DNA from: Polyporus tsugae
Taxonomy: Eukaryota > Basidiomycota > Agaricomycetes > Polyporales > Polyporaceae
Assembly (NCBI GenBank): GCA_024305745.1
Contig: JAHRBS010000004.1
Coordinates: forward strand, 2,728,001-2,792,000
Direction of reading: 5' to 3'
Length of the DNA: 64,000 nucleotides
Positions 1-10,753 of the stretch are shown here, in pieces. Both the position numbers and the translations under genes were made by a program. Each line of letters starts with the position of its first letter. Positions within the stretch are counted from its first letter, which is position 1. The notes under the pieces were generated by a model. That model was not told where the DNA came from and did no database searches. It was given only the letters and a program-made list of their open reading frames with translations.

Positions 1-214
1 CACGAGTTCACTCGCGATATGGAAGGCCACTGCATAGGAAACCTATATCGTTGCATAATGCAAGATAGTGATTCCTCGGAGATATATGGATAGCTAGATT
101 TAACGCCCTCTGCAAAGTCGATATAAGACGTGTTGGAAAAACCCTAGACGCCGTGACTGGAACAGAGCGCGCGAGACGGTCACCCTAACCATACACTCCA
201 TCCCAACTTGAGTT

Positions 215-1530
215 TTCCTACACCTCAAGTCAATCGAGTCTCAGGTCCCCGGTTATGCTCAACTCCGGAGATCGTGAGCTCCCGTCCGAGTCGAGATCTA
301 TACCCACATCATCAGCCTCCTTCCACCCGCACCGGATCCATCGACGCTCAAAACACTTTTCAGCCTCCTCGCCACCAACTCCTACTTAGGCACCATCGCG
401 TTTGTCATCCGATATGGAAGTCTTTTTACGACGCCCTCTACTAAACCCACAGCGTCCCCGAGAATGAAGTGCGCCGACGCTCGCAGTACGGAAACGAGTA
501 CTTCAAGCTCTAGTATTTCTCTCGTCGCGAACTCGGCCACGACGGCCTACTTCTGGTCGACGCAGTCCGCACGGATGTCGCCGGACGTGGAGATAAGAGA
601 TGGTCGTACGGTGTACTGCGTAAACCCGTTTGACATTGGGCTCATGCAATGAGCTTCAGACGATCCAGATGAAGAAAGGACTCTACTAAGTTCTGACTCT
701 CACTTCTTTCTCGACACAACCGAAAAGTTCAAGCTCAACTTCATTGCCAAGTCGTGCATATTTGTAGGCCTCTGCGATCGTCTTGGATGGGACACCCGCC
801 CTCTTTGGACTCCAGGTCCTGCGCCGAACCTGTGCATTGTACGCACTACTGATACTCATCAGGACTATCCGGTTTTCGTCGATCTGTCCTCCCAAAACCC
901 CAGGGCTATACCTCTTCGTGCTGCAATTTAGTAGGAGTATTACAATCCAGACGCTGAGCCGACCCAGACAGTTCAGCTGAGGTCGTTGTTCACCGCGTCC
1001 CTTCGCGAAGTGGGACTGGACATGCCTATTTTTATGGAACGCCCAGGGGAATACAACGCATACGCGGAAGAGAACCAGCTCGCGAAACACGCCTTACAAT
1101 GTGCACGGGCCATTCATGCCTTCTCCTAAGATACTCCCCTCGTTTTCGACGAACGCATGGTGGACTCGATGGCCAAGTCATAGTATACCTCTCGGGCGCA
1201 ATCCGCTCCGGGAGACCAGGTCCCGGTGTGTCCCCCAGTGAGCCGCTGAACCGACTTGCCGACTTTGCTCGGCACTTCGACGCATTCAACGGGAAGATAC
1301 GGAGGCGCCGCGATCTTCTCGAGCATGATATCGGCCTCGTTGGCAGAATCGTGGCCATGAACGTTGAACCCCGAGCGGTACGTAGTGCCGGGCTTCATCA
1401 CGGGTTGGGATGTGCGTAAAATCTGTGGATAGTACTTCATGCGGCAGTCGTGATGGTGTCTACGTTGCAGGTCTTTCTGTCGAGAGGCAAGGAAGAAGTG
1501 CGTCACAGGATTATGATTCGCGGCGTCGTT
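215..1530 (+). pseudogene. decayed copy of an FBXO21-like F-box gene
   Basis: No open frame longer than about 80 codons survives with coherent protein features, but fragments in different forward frames line up in order with the intact F-box gene that starts 670 bases further on. Around 310-430 an F-box-like stretch is followed by IWKSFY...THSVPE, matching VWANLY...THDVPE. Around 470-560, YGNEYFKL..FSRREL matches AGDWQMIFIERYKL. At 740-830, FVGLCDRLGW matches VYSAICRRLGI of the SirB1-like segment. Around 985-1120, LREVGLDMPIF...HALQCARAIHAF matches the LREADMHPSF region. Near 1390, GFITGWD resembles the YccV core. Stop codons and frame changes interrupt every part. I infer an old tandem duplicate that has lost function. 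The 3' limit is vague, and traces may run to about 2030. Confidence 0.72.
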
Positions 1531-2199
1531 CAATCCAGTAGGTTATCTTGTGTATGCTCATACAGAACCGTTATTAACCCATAGACAAAATCACCATACG
1601 TGAGTGGATATATCTGAATTCCGAGTATATTCATCTCTACTCGGGATACACTGCCAGTGAGCCTGGCGACTACCGGTACCGCTTCACTGGAGTCAATTTG
1701 GACGGTACGTCGAGGACGAGGACGTTTCATATACAGATTTCGATGAAGCTCGGGGAGAGACTCCACAAACAGGCAAAGCGGAGAAAGTGACTGCTGAGCT
1801 TAGATGACGTAGTCGTTACGACGAACTCAGGCTATCTAGATCTCGGGGATGAATCTGGCAATGTGGATGCCGATCCGTATGCATCATATAGAAGCGTATC
1901 GATGCGAATGGGACGATAATATACTTATACCGTGGACACTCCTCGTGCGACCATGGACGACTGTTATTCGGACGAGGATATCTGGGGCAACGTTGGGCCT
2001 CGAGGGGTGACCCTTGTCGGAGATCGAATAGCGCCATAAACCCTCACGCGTCCTTTACTCCGACATCCTGAGGCCTGAGGCCCACCCCCGCCTCCTTCTT
2101 TGACCCTGCAGCTCGAAACCTGACTGTCTCGAGTGTCGCTTGTATTCCCCGTGTATTCAACGCTCTCCTACAGGTTCGAATAACTTGAACCACTAGAAG
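1531..2199. other. intergenic stretch, possible pseudogene tail and promoter
   Basis: Open frames here are short and have no recognisable motifs. The first part may be the eroded 3' end of the upstream F-box copy. The last 150 bases before the ATG at 2200 should hold the promoter and 5' leader of the intact gene, but I see no clear TATA element. Confidence 0.4.
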
Positions 2200-4240
2200 A
2201 TGGACTCTCACTTGCCGGTCGAACTCCACATTCAATGTCTCGTACACCTTCCTGGCCGAGAACCCTCCAGTCTCCAGACCGTGGTGAGCTTCCTCTCCGC
2301 GAACTCGGTCACCCGTGCAGCAGCCCTCGACAAGCCGGTGTGGGCGAACTTGTATCGTTCACGTTACACCCACGACGTCCCGGAGCGCGAGGAGGAGCGC
2401 CTCACCCGATATGCAGGCGACTGGCAGATGATCTTCATTGAGCGTTACAAGCTTGATCGGGCCGCCTTGGAACTGGTCGACTGCATCCGCCGGCATCCAG
2501 AAGAGCGCGACGTTGGTTCTCACCGCCTCGTACTGGAGTTCTCCTGGGACGTATGGGATGCCCTGGAGCTGGAGACACAGGTGCCCATACCCCATGCCTT
2601 CCGCGACCCCGCTGGGGAGAGCGCGCCATATCAGGAACCCGCACCCCATGCACTTCCGAGGAGGTTTTGGGCGACGGCGAGCCTCGGTGCCATGGCGCGC
2701 TACCATGCCGTGAAGAACTGGGCCCGCATACTCAAGAGGGACGAAGGATGCACGTTCGAGGACGTGTTGACGGGCCTTTCTGCCTTTATGGATATTTCCC
2801 CATACCATGTCGGTGACGTCATAACTGTGGTTTGTAGCATGCTGATTCGATTAAACATAGATTTCGAAACAATTGGACGACCTTGCTAACCAATGTCGCC
2901 AACGGCTTACGACGGCAGGAATGAACCAAGTATATGCCGACCCAGCTTGCGACCTACTCAAGATCGCGGTAGCTGTCCGTGATTTTCTCCACGACGAGGG
3001 TTTTGCTGTTGCCAGTGATGGTACGAGTCCAATCGAAGATGTGTGTTTCATGTAACCAACGTGCTCATCGGTCCATGTAGGCATGGCATTCTACAATCCC
3101 TTTAACCAGTTTCCGCACTACTTCTTGACCGTCGGACGCTCTTCTACTCTCCCTATCTCGATCAACTATGTCTACTCCGCTATATGCAGGCGACTCGGGA
3201 TTACCGCACTCCCCACGAACACTCCACGCAAGGTGCTCTGCCACATTGCCTCCAACGACCCCGAACAAGGTGACATCCTCGTCGACCCCTGCGCGAAGAC
3301 GCAGCCAATCGTCTTCTCCAGCCGAGACCTCTCCGTCATGCTCCGCGAAGCCGACATGCATCCCAGCTTCTCTAGAGACGCGGTCATGCCCGCCGAATTC
3401 TCGACGATGGTCGACCGTGCAGTACGCAACGCCTTCGCCACGATGCGCGACGTATCCCATGTGGACCCCGTCTCCGGGTACACGATAGACAGGGTGCAGT
3501 ACGGCGTATCCGCGGCGTTTGCGACCATTAACGCGCCTGGGGTGCAGATCACCCCGATGGTCACTGAGGACTGCCCGCTGGACAACCAGGTCGTGCTCGT
3601 GGACGCGCTGCTGCCTGTCGTTCCGCCCGCCCGGCGCGAGATGTTCATGGCGGAGCTGGCGCTGTACACAGCGAGCCGCTTAAAGTACAAGATCGAACCG
3701 CCTCGCCGCAGGCGATCTTTGGGCACGTCCGCCGGCGTGGTCAAGTGGTTTGTGGGACAGGTACTTTCGCATCCAGAAGATGGAGAGGTGTGCGTCATTG
3801 GTTGGACGGTGCGTGGAGCACCCTGCTTGGCCCTGAGACTTGCATTGACACGGTTCAATCAACAGGTTGTCCCCGGCTTCGCAATGCCCGGCGACATTGA
3901 CGTGACCTGGACAGCAACGTACCAAGTCCTCACGAAGGAAGGGATCGCCGACGTGCATGACCACTCTGATCACGCAGGCGGATGCTGGGCACCGGTGCCG
4001 GTCACATCTACGAAGCTGCGTTGGCTGCGAAAGCACATCTACATGTTTGAGAGATTTTTCGAGGACGCGCACGTACCGCACGATGAGGGGGTCGGTGGCC
4101 GCATCATTCCCACTCTTGAGCTACAGCAGCAGTACCCCGATGACCTCGAGGCGGGAGTTCAATGGACGGAACAACAGCTTGCCGATGCCTTGCATAGTAC
4201 GGCCAATGCTCGGGCTTCCGTTGATGAAGGGGTACGATAG
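2200..4240 (+). CDS. F-box protein with SirB1-like and YccV-like domains (FBXO21 family)
   Basis: Probable substrate receptor of an SCF ubiquitin ligase. The start ATG opens directly into an F-box (LPVELHIQCLVHLP, residues 5-50). A SirB1/transglutaminase-like middle segment follows (ANQCRQRL..., INYVYSAICRRLG). Near the C-terminus is a YccV/HspQ-like hemimethylated-DNA-binding-type domain (FVGQVLSHPEDGEVCVIGWT...YQVL). This order is that of FBXO21. I read four exons: 2200-2817, 2861-3020, 3081-3808 and 3866-4240, giving about 626 residues. The first donor (GTCATA, near 2818) is weak, and 2809 is an alternative. The last intron (3809-3865, 57 nt) keeps the frame and has no stop, so it could also be read through. 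A decayed copy of the same family lies just upstream. The family call is firm; the substrate is unknown. Confidence 0.85.
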
Positions 4241-4543
4241 TCTATCTCAGGTACCATTAGTGTTACGAATTGGATGTATATGGACTACATTACGCGAGCA
4301 TAGGGCAACTTTTGGAGTGGGTAACGAGAGCCTCCAGAACGAAGCGAGGAGAGAGAAGGGTTTACCTCGACGGCTCGGCAATCCTGGAACAAGGTGAAAG
4401 GATGCCTGTCGTAGATACACCATCGTTCGATGGGGCCGGACGAGCTCTTGGGTCGCGGCGCGAAATGCATCTATCAACGCATTTAGCACATTACCGGCGA
4501 GATCATTGGAAGGACATACGTACCCAAGGTGGCAGTACGAGGA
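4241..4543. other. convergent intergenic gap
   Basis: About 300 bases between the 3' ends of the F-box gene (+) and the ketopantoate reductase gene (-). It should contain both 3' UTRs. No gene-like frame or repeat is seen. Confidence 0.5.
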
Positions 4544-5839
4544 TCACGAGGGCTTGCCAACGAATGGGATCGCGGTGCGCATTTGCGTCAGACCGAAAAG
4601 GATGTCATTGACGCTGCTCTTCACGCCATACTTGTGCGCGAGCTTGAGCAAATACCCGTTGAGGTACTTGATCTCCGTCGGCTGGCCCAACTTCATGTCC
4701 CAATACATGGACGAATAGTTGTCCTTCGTCAACTCGACCACGCGCTTGACCTCCTCCGAGAGCGACATATAGGAAAGCGCGCGAGGGAAAGGGGGCAGTC
4801 GCGGAGCTTTCCTCATAGCCTTCTCCTCCTCGGGTAGCTCGTCATACGCCTTGCGCATGTCCTCGACCTCCGCCTCAAGCTGCGCCCTGAAAACCCTCTC
4901 CGCCTCCTTGCATAGGTGCTCGAGGATCCAGTAACTGTGGCCGGCCCGCATGATATCGCCGTTCTTGCACTGCAGGAGTGCAGAAAGCGGGTTGACGAAG
5001 CAGTTGACGACGAGCTTGCGCCGCATCGCGGTCTGCACGTCGTAGTAGGGCCGCCATGTGACCCCGAGTGCACGCGCACCCGTGAGCGCAGAGATGGTGT
5101 TGCGGAGGGTGAGATAGCGAGGGCTTACCCCGTTCTCGACCGAGATGTCTGCGATGTCGTCGAGGGAGAGCGGCCGCCAGGAGGGGACGTTCCTGCTGTT
5201 CCGCACGCTGGCCTCGTAGTCGCGTCCGTGGGGGTCGGGCACGATGCCGAGCTGTATTTCTCCAAAGGCGGTTTGGACGGCGTGCATAACGTCCTTGCGC
5301 CAGAGCCCGTGGGTGTTCGTGGCAAGAACGAAGTTGGGGCGGTCGTATGGGTCGGGGAAGAAGGATTCGACGAGCTTCTCGTACATGCCCATGCCGTTGT
5401 GGAGGAGTACAATGGTGCTGTTGCGGGAAAGGTGGTTTCGGAGGCCGGCGATGACGCGGGGAACAGCGTACGCCTTGGTAGTGACGATGAGAGACTCGAT
5501 GGCTCCGTATACGCGAGTGAGTTCGTGAGGGTCGTGATGACGGTCCAGCGCGACTTGGTAATCGCCTGGAGACTGGCGCAAGGGATCGAGATGAGCGTTC
5601 AAGTCATTGTGAGGGCGTTCGCGAGGTAAACTGTAGGCGACATGCTCTATGCCGTCCTGAGATTGAACTACGCCATCGGACTCGAGGATGATGGGGCGGC
5701 CATTGGGGATCTGAGAGATAGTAGGGGCAGTTTCTCTGCGGTGGAGAGCAAAGACGGTGTGCTTTTGGAGAAGAGTGCGGCGGAGGTGGAAGGCGACGAA
5801 GGATCCAATTGCGCCGAGGCCAGCGACGTGGATGCGCAT
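4544..5839 (-). CDS. 2-dehydropantoate 2-reductase (ketopantoate reductase, ApbA/PanE family)
   Basis: NADPH-dependent reduction of ketopantoate to pantoate, a step towards pantothenate and coenzyme A. I chose the ATG at 5839 because MRIHVAGLGAIGSFVAFHL follows at once, which is the N-terminal Rossmann fingerprint GxGxxG with the expected short lead. The open frame extends 39 codons further upstream without family features. The C-terminal half has the expected helical pattern, including SSMYWDMKLGQPTEIKYLNGY, which fits the family's S-S-M-x-x-D...T-E-I...N-G substrate and fold motif. It has a single exon of 431 residues, somewhat longer than bacterial PanE, as is usual for fungal members. The gene is divergent from the aldo-keto reductase gene across about 310 bases. 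No targeting peptide is obvious. Confidence 0.88.
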   Translation of the reverse strand: MRIHVAGLGAIGSFVAFHLRRTLLQKHTVFALHRRETAPTISQIPNGRPIILESDGVVQSQDGIEHVAYSLPRERPHNDLNAHLDPLRQSPGDYQVALDRHHDPHELTRVYGAIESLIVTTKAYAVPRVIAGLRNHLSRNSTIVLLHNGMGMYEKLVESFFPDPYDRPNFVLATNTHGLWRKDVMHAVQTAFGEIQLGIVPDPHGRDYEASVRNSRNVPSWRPLSLDDIADISVENGVSPRYLTLRNTISALTGARALGVTWRPYYDVQTAMRRKLVVNCFVNPLSALLQCKNGDIMRAGHSYWILEHLCKEAERVFRAQLEAEVEDMRKAYDELPEEEKAMRKAPRLPPFPRALSYMSLSEEVKRVVELTKDNYSSMYWDMKLGQPTEIKYLNGYLLKLAHKYGVKSSVNDILFGLTQMRTAIPFVGKPS

Positions 5840-6148
5840 CGACGGATGAGCACAACTCGTCCCTGCCACTAGTACTGGCACTGGGCCGCCTTCCTCAGCG
5901 CTCCTCAGCCTGCCGCCGGGCCGGGACTCGCTCCGAAGGCCCCGGAGAAGGCGCAATCCCAGTACGCAAGACCACCGCCGACCATATCATCGCTACATCG
6001 ATGAGCATCGATGCTGCAACGTCAAGCTTCCATCGACGGCCCGCGAACACACACCGGTCCCTGTCTCCGAGCCCTCAAATAGCACCCTCCTCTTGAGTCG
6101 GAGCCCCGCCACCTCTCTATCTTTCACCCCCATCTCACACCATACACC
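5840..6148. promoter_or_regulatory. divergent promoter region
   Basis: 309 bases between the start codons of the ketopantoate reductase gene (-) and the aldo-keto reductase gene (+). The last 60 bases before the + start are CT-rich (CACCCCCATCTCACACC), typical of fungal leaders. I see no clear TATA box. Shared regulation is possible but is only inferred from the divergent arrangement. Confidence 0.5.
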
Positions 6149-7762
6149 ATGGCTACCACCCTCACTCTCAAGCGCACCGGCGCAAAGGTATACTATTCGC
6201 AATGTTAACTTAGTCGCCCATCATACGCTGACGTACCCACCCCGTCTAGATGCCTCTTGTAGGGTAAGCGATTGCCCAGTTCCCGTTGAACCCTATCTGA
6301 TAATGGGCCTTCGCGAACATCAGCTTCGGTCTCTGGAAGGTGCGCTGATTCGATGCACCCTATCCTCAGCAGTATACAGTATTAATTACTGATGCCCTGC
6401 GCGTCGTCAGGTCACCAAGGAAGCCTGCGCCGATGTACAGTTTTATCAGAGGAAGCTCGATCCGTACTCGCTGACAGTCCAACCCAGACCGTCTACAACG
6501 CAATCAAGGCCGGCTACCGTCTCCTCGACGGCGCCTCTGACTACGGCAACGAAAAGGAGGCTGGTGAGGGTCTCGCACGCGCCATTAAGGATGGTCTCGT
6601 AACGCGCGAGGATATCTGTGAGTGACCTGCAAATTGCAATGGCCATGTGACGCCGCGTTGCCGTTGCTCACCATATACGCAGGGATAACTTCCAAGGTTT
6701 GCTCGCAAATTCTCCGATTGGTTCCTGAAAACTGATAAAATGGGACCCAGCTTTGGAACTCTTACCACGAAAAGGACCGCGTGCGTGGCTGCAGTCTCTT
6801 TCACGGTTTTTACACGTCCTGACTGGGACACTAGGTTGAGGAGGGTGCGCGCAACTCTCTAGCACTCTGGGGCCTTGACTACTTCGACCTCTACCTCATC
6901 CACTTCCCTATTTCGATCGAGTACATTGACCCCAAGGTCAAGTTCCCTCAAGAGTGGTGGGGACTCGACGGCAAGATTCACCCCAGTAAGTTTGTCACTC
7001 TATTCGCGTCTTGGACAACTGAACATCTGGTCTCTCTAGTCAACGTTCCCTACCAGGAGACGTGGCATGCGCTTGAGGCGCTTGTCGACAAGGGCTTGGC
7101 AAAGAACATAGGTCTGAGGTGAGTGTATTAGACACCGTTTAATTTGTCAGTCGGGCTGAATGCTTGTCGTGATTGCAGCAATGCTCAAGGCTCCCTCATC
7201 TACGACGTTCTACGCTACGCTCGAATTGAGCCTCAGGTCCTCCAGGTCGAGATCCACCCTTACTTGACTCAGGACGCCCTTATCGACTATTGCAAGTTGC
7301 TCGGTATCGCCATTACTGCTTACTCGTCCTTCGGCCCTCAAAGTTACCTTGAGCTTGGTGCCGGCAAGAGCGCAGCCAGCTTGCTTCAGCATGACCTCAT
7401 TGGAGGAATCGCATCCAAGACTTCGAAGAGTAAGTCTAACAGAAGTTCGTACGGAAAGTTAGGTACACACTTACAAATCAATGGAAACAACAGCTACTGC
7501 GCAGGTTCTCCTTCGGTGGGCTCTACACAAGGGTCTTGCCATTATCCCCAAATCGAACAGCCATGAACGTCTGGTCGAGAACTTGGCGGTGACGGATTTC
7601 GAGCTGTCTTCGGAAGATATCAAGTCAATCAGTGCCCTCAACATCAACCTCCGAGTGAGTCAATCCAGCAGGACACTTCCTGACTATGATAGACTGACGA
7701 GTGAATTTGCACAGCTCAATGACCCTGCCGACCTTGATCCCAGACTGGCCATCTTCGCGTGA
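6149..7762 (+). CDS. NAD(P)H-dependent aldo-keto reductase, D-xylose reductase type
   Basis: Likely reduces xylose or other aldoses to alditols in the cytosol. The spliced protein is 318 residues, the normal length for yeast Xyl1-type enzymes. The catalytic tetrad is visible: Asp in [10 protein letters not shown], Tyr in the same segment, Lys in ITSKLWNS and His in LYLIHFP. The cofactor loop [10 protein letters not shown] is present. Twelve exons are needed: 6149-6187, 6250-6263, 6324-6339, 6411-6434, 6488-6617, 6683-6696, 6751-6780, 6835-6985, 7040-7118, 7179-7429, 7494-7654 and 7715-7762. All junctions are GT-AG and restore family motifs. Five exons are 30 nt or shorter. Exact substrate preference cannot be read from sequence, although the residue pattern is closer to xylose reductase than to glycerol dehydrogenase. 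Confidence 0.92.
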
Positions 7763-8115
7763 AGGTAGGGTCGGAGCCGATTGGGCGTGGCGAGTAATCC
7801 GCAATAGTGCTTGTGTGTCTTTGTAGGATAAATGTAGACTGAATCACAATATCATGTGCAACTACATGACTTGCCTGTGCACGAGAGGCAGCGCAATGTG
7901 CGCAATGTGGGGACGCGTCATTCCGGCGTGCACTAATAGAGTTGGGAAATGCGGTGCCGCAGGAAGGCGCAGCAGGCGCTAAATATTGGCGTAAGTTGTC
8001 GATCGTTCACTGCGCAGCGGAGTCTGAACTGACGAGGACTCTGACCACTACCACCCCCGCCGCGACTTATACATAAACCCCCACTGCTTCCATCCCCTCC
8101 TCATCCAAGTACACC
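7763..8115. other. intergenic region with promoter of the PB1 gene
   Basis: 353 bases holding the 3' UTR of the aldo-keto reductase and the promoter of the next gene. A TATA-like element lies at 8068-8077, followed by a CT-rich leader. Confidence 0.5.
8068..8077 (+). promoter_or_regulatory. TATA-like element before the PB1 gene
   Basis: TATACATAAA ends 38 bases upstream of the ATG at 8116, in an otherwise GC- and CT-rich leader. Position and composition suggest a core promoter element; there is no experimental support. Confidence 0.35.
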
Positions 8116-10753
8116 ATGTCTCCCATCCAGTTCAAGTTCTCCAAGCCCCCCGACGGTCTCGTTCGACGTGTAACCTTTCCCGAAACGCCCTCTTGGGAAA
8201 CCCTCGCAGGCAAGATTCAAGTCCTCTACGACATCCCATTGCCCAGCATTGGCGTCTCGTACATGGACAACGACGGAGATGAGGTGACGCTCAGCTCCGA
8301 GGACGAGCTTCAGGACTTCTACCAGTCCCTCTTACCGGGGAAGGACGGTGCGCTCATTCTGATCAGACTGAATGTGCGCGACCTCGACTCCCTCCGAAGC
8401 GATAAGCCGCTCCCTGATACTCCCCGGACCGGCTCTGCCATGAACTACCGGAACACTTTCGGTCGTTCGGCTCCTGTCTTGTTTGAGATGGAGGTCGAAG
8501 ATGGTTGGCAACCTATCCCGTCCGGTCTCGGCGGCATGTATGTCGGAGGCCAGCCCCACGCCTTCGTCGAGGTCCTTGACAGCGACGCTGAAATCCCTCA
8601 GTACAACAATCGGGATAGCTTCTCTACATCCTCGGGTTCCACCAACACCCTTCCTGAGATCAACCCGACCCCCACGACAGGCAAAGGGAAGGGACGGGCC
8701 CGCTCTATCAGTCTTCGCCGCTCTCAAACACCGGACACCATATCCTCCACCCCATCCATCGTCGCTGCCGAGTCTGGCCCCAAGCACCCCATCCACGTCG
8801 TCGCGATGAAGAATTCCAGCACAGGCACCTTCCATGGTCGTGGAAGTCGCAGCCGCAGTACCTCCGCCCTGGGCCCTCGTACCCCTACTCCGAAGACCAG
8901 AACGCCCATCTCCGCTGCGGAGAAGTCCTCGGGTGCCGCTCAGGACGACGATCCACCCCTCCCCGACCTCGACAACATTGGCCCTCCTCAGCATCACATT
9001 GCGAATGACGTTGCGGATCTCTTCAGCACACTGTCTACCATCCTCACGTCCCACCCTGAGCTTTCCGAGGGCATCCGCACCATAGTCCGCAACGCTTCCA
9101 ACGGTGCGTACTGGCAGACTCATCGAGAGCAAGTCGTTCGTGCCGCAGAAGAGATTCGTCGCAGTGTCATCATGGGCGCGGACGAAGTCCGTCTTACCGC
9201 TAACGATGGAAGGCGCGGTACCGAAGAAGCCGCCGGACGCAGGGTCGCGGATGCCCTCGGTGAAGTCATCCGTGCCATCGCGGACATCACCAGTACTCAG
9301 GCTGTGGATCCTAACACCCAGTCTTCCTCTGGTCCTGGGTTTGAGACCTCGACCCCTATGCGGGAGCGACGTCCTGTTGACAACAACGTCTTCGATGAAA
9401 CTCGGATGAGGCCCACTGGACCGCTACCTCCCCACCGAGGTGGACTCGGTCGCATGTCTTGGGGATCCTTTGATTCTCGTTGGGGCGGCTTCCCCTTCTC
9501 TGGACCGCCTCCGTTCGCGCCCTTCCCACCTGGCCCACGTCCGACCCACGGTCAACCTGGACGACCCCCTGGCCCTCCCCCGCCCGTTCCCCCACCGCCT
9601 CCTGGTCTTCTCCCGCCGCCTGTGCCTCCGCCGCCTCCCGCCGCCTACGGTCCCTTCGTCGGTCGCGGTTATCCCGACTACCTCCCTGACCGTAACCTCC
9701 CTGGCCCACCTCCTCATTACCATGGTCGTTTTGGTCGCCCGCCTTTTGGGCCCCACTTTCTTCATCATCATCCAGGTGAGTGGGATAATGATGACCCCTT
9801 CGTCGGGTCTCCACGGGGCGGTCACCACTTTGGTGGTTGGAACCGTCACCGTCACCACGACGCAAACTGGGGAGACACCGTTCCTGCTCTCCCGCCGCGG
9901 CCGAATGCCAGTGGTGAGGACGTTGAGGTTACCATGTACGGTGCGTCGCCCTTGGAGTCTCCCGACGCTGCCAAGAAGAAGCTGCAGGCCGCGAAGGAGG
10001 CCTACGTTGCTGAGAAGGAGAAGTATCGCCACCTCCGCGAGGAGCGAAAGAAGCGTCGCATGAACGTCTCGACAGACAGGTACGTGTGCGCGATACGCGG
10101 TTTTTCTTGTCGACACGCGCGCGCTGACCAACGTCTCCGCCTTCTCTTCTCCTGCAGCGAGCCGAAGGATGTAAACGACAGTCCAATCGACCCCCCCGTT
10201 GCCCCAGAGCCCGCTACTGTTGCAGGCCAGCCCGCAGTGGCTCCCCCTCCTGTCGCCCCTCAGCCCCCGCAAGTGGAGCCGACCCCCCAGATCATCAGTA
10301 ACGCTCGGGGACCGTTCCCTCAGCTTGAGCTATACAGTATTCCTCGCAGGTCCCACACCATCCATGGCACTGGCCATCGCCGCGATGCCTCGTGGGGCAC
10401 CTTTGGTTCTGCGACTGGAATGGGGTCTGCGCAAGCCGGTCGCGCAGCTGCCGTAGAATCCATTGTCCGCCGTTTGGGCGAGGTACGTATATTGCTTTAT
10501 CCTCTAGATTGGTGTGGTCGTTTCTGAAATCTAGGATGCTGATTACCGGTCCGTTCATTTTCAGATGGGATTTACCCGCAATGAGTATCCTGGGCTGAAG
10601 TCGAAGGTCGACGCGCACATTCCGCTCAATGGTGAGGTGAGCAAGGAGCGCGAGGAATCGATCGTGACTGCGATCGTGGAGGAGCTTCTCCTCGTCTCGC
10701 CCAGCGCTCAGCAGGCGCCGCAGGCGTCGAGCTCGGGCATCCGTCGCACCTGA
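8116..10753 (+). CDS. PB1-domain scaffold protein with C-terminal UBA-like segment
   Basis: Three exons (8116-10079, 10158-10482, 10565-10753) give 825 residues. Residues 1-80 form a PB1 domain: basic patch FKFSKPPDGLVRRVTF, then an acidic OPCA motif (DNDGDEVTLSSEDEL), so both interaction faces look present. A Ser/Pro-rich linker and a helical block (about 290-400) follow. Next come a Pro/Gly/His-rich tract (about 450-600) and a charged coiled coil (AKKKLQAAKEAYVAEKEKYRHL, about 617-650). The final exon begins MGFTRNEYPGLKSKVDAHIP, giving a junction VRRLGEMGF that resembles a UBA domain. PB1 plus UBA is the frame of p62/NBR1 autophagy receptors, but I see neither a ZZ finger nor the NBR1 FW domain. 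A receptor or scaffold role is inference. Confidence 0.82.

Noticed and set aside
2171..2192. GGTTCGAATAAC resembling a tRNA T-loop
   Set aside because: The surrounding bases do not fold into acceptor and anticodon arms; it is a chance match.
4544..5956. Start of the ketopantoate reductase 39 codons further upstream
   Set aside because: The extra residues are Arg/Gly-rich and would push the GxGxxG fingerprint away from its normal N-terminal place.
8332..10272. Two minus-strand frames of 266 and 282 codons opposite the PB1 gene
   Set aside because: Low-complexity Arg/Gly-rich translations without motifs; the plus strand holds a clear PB1 protein.
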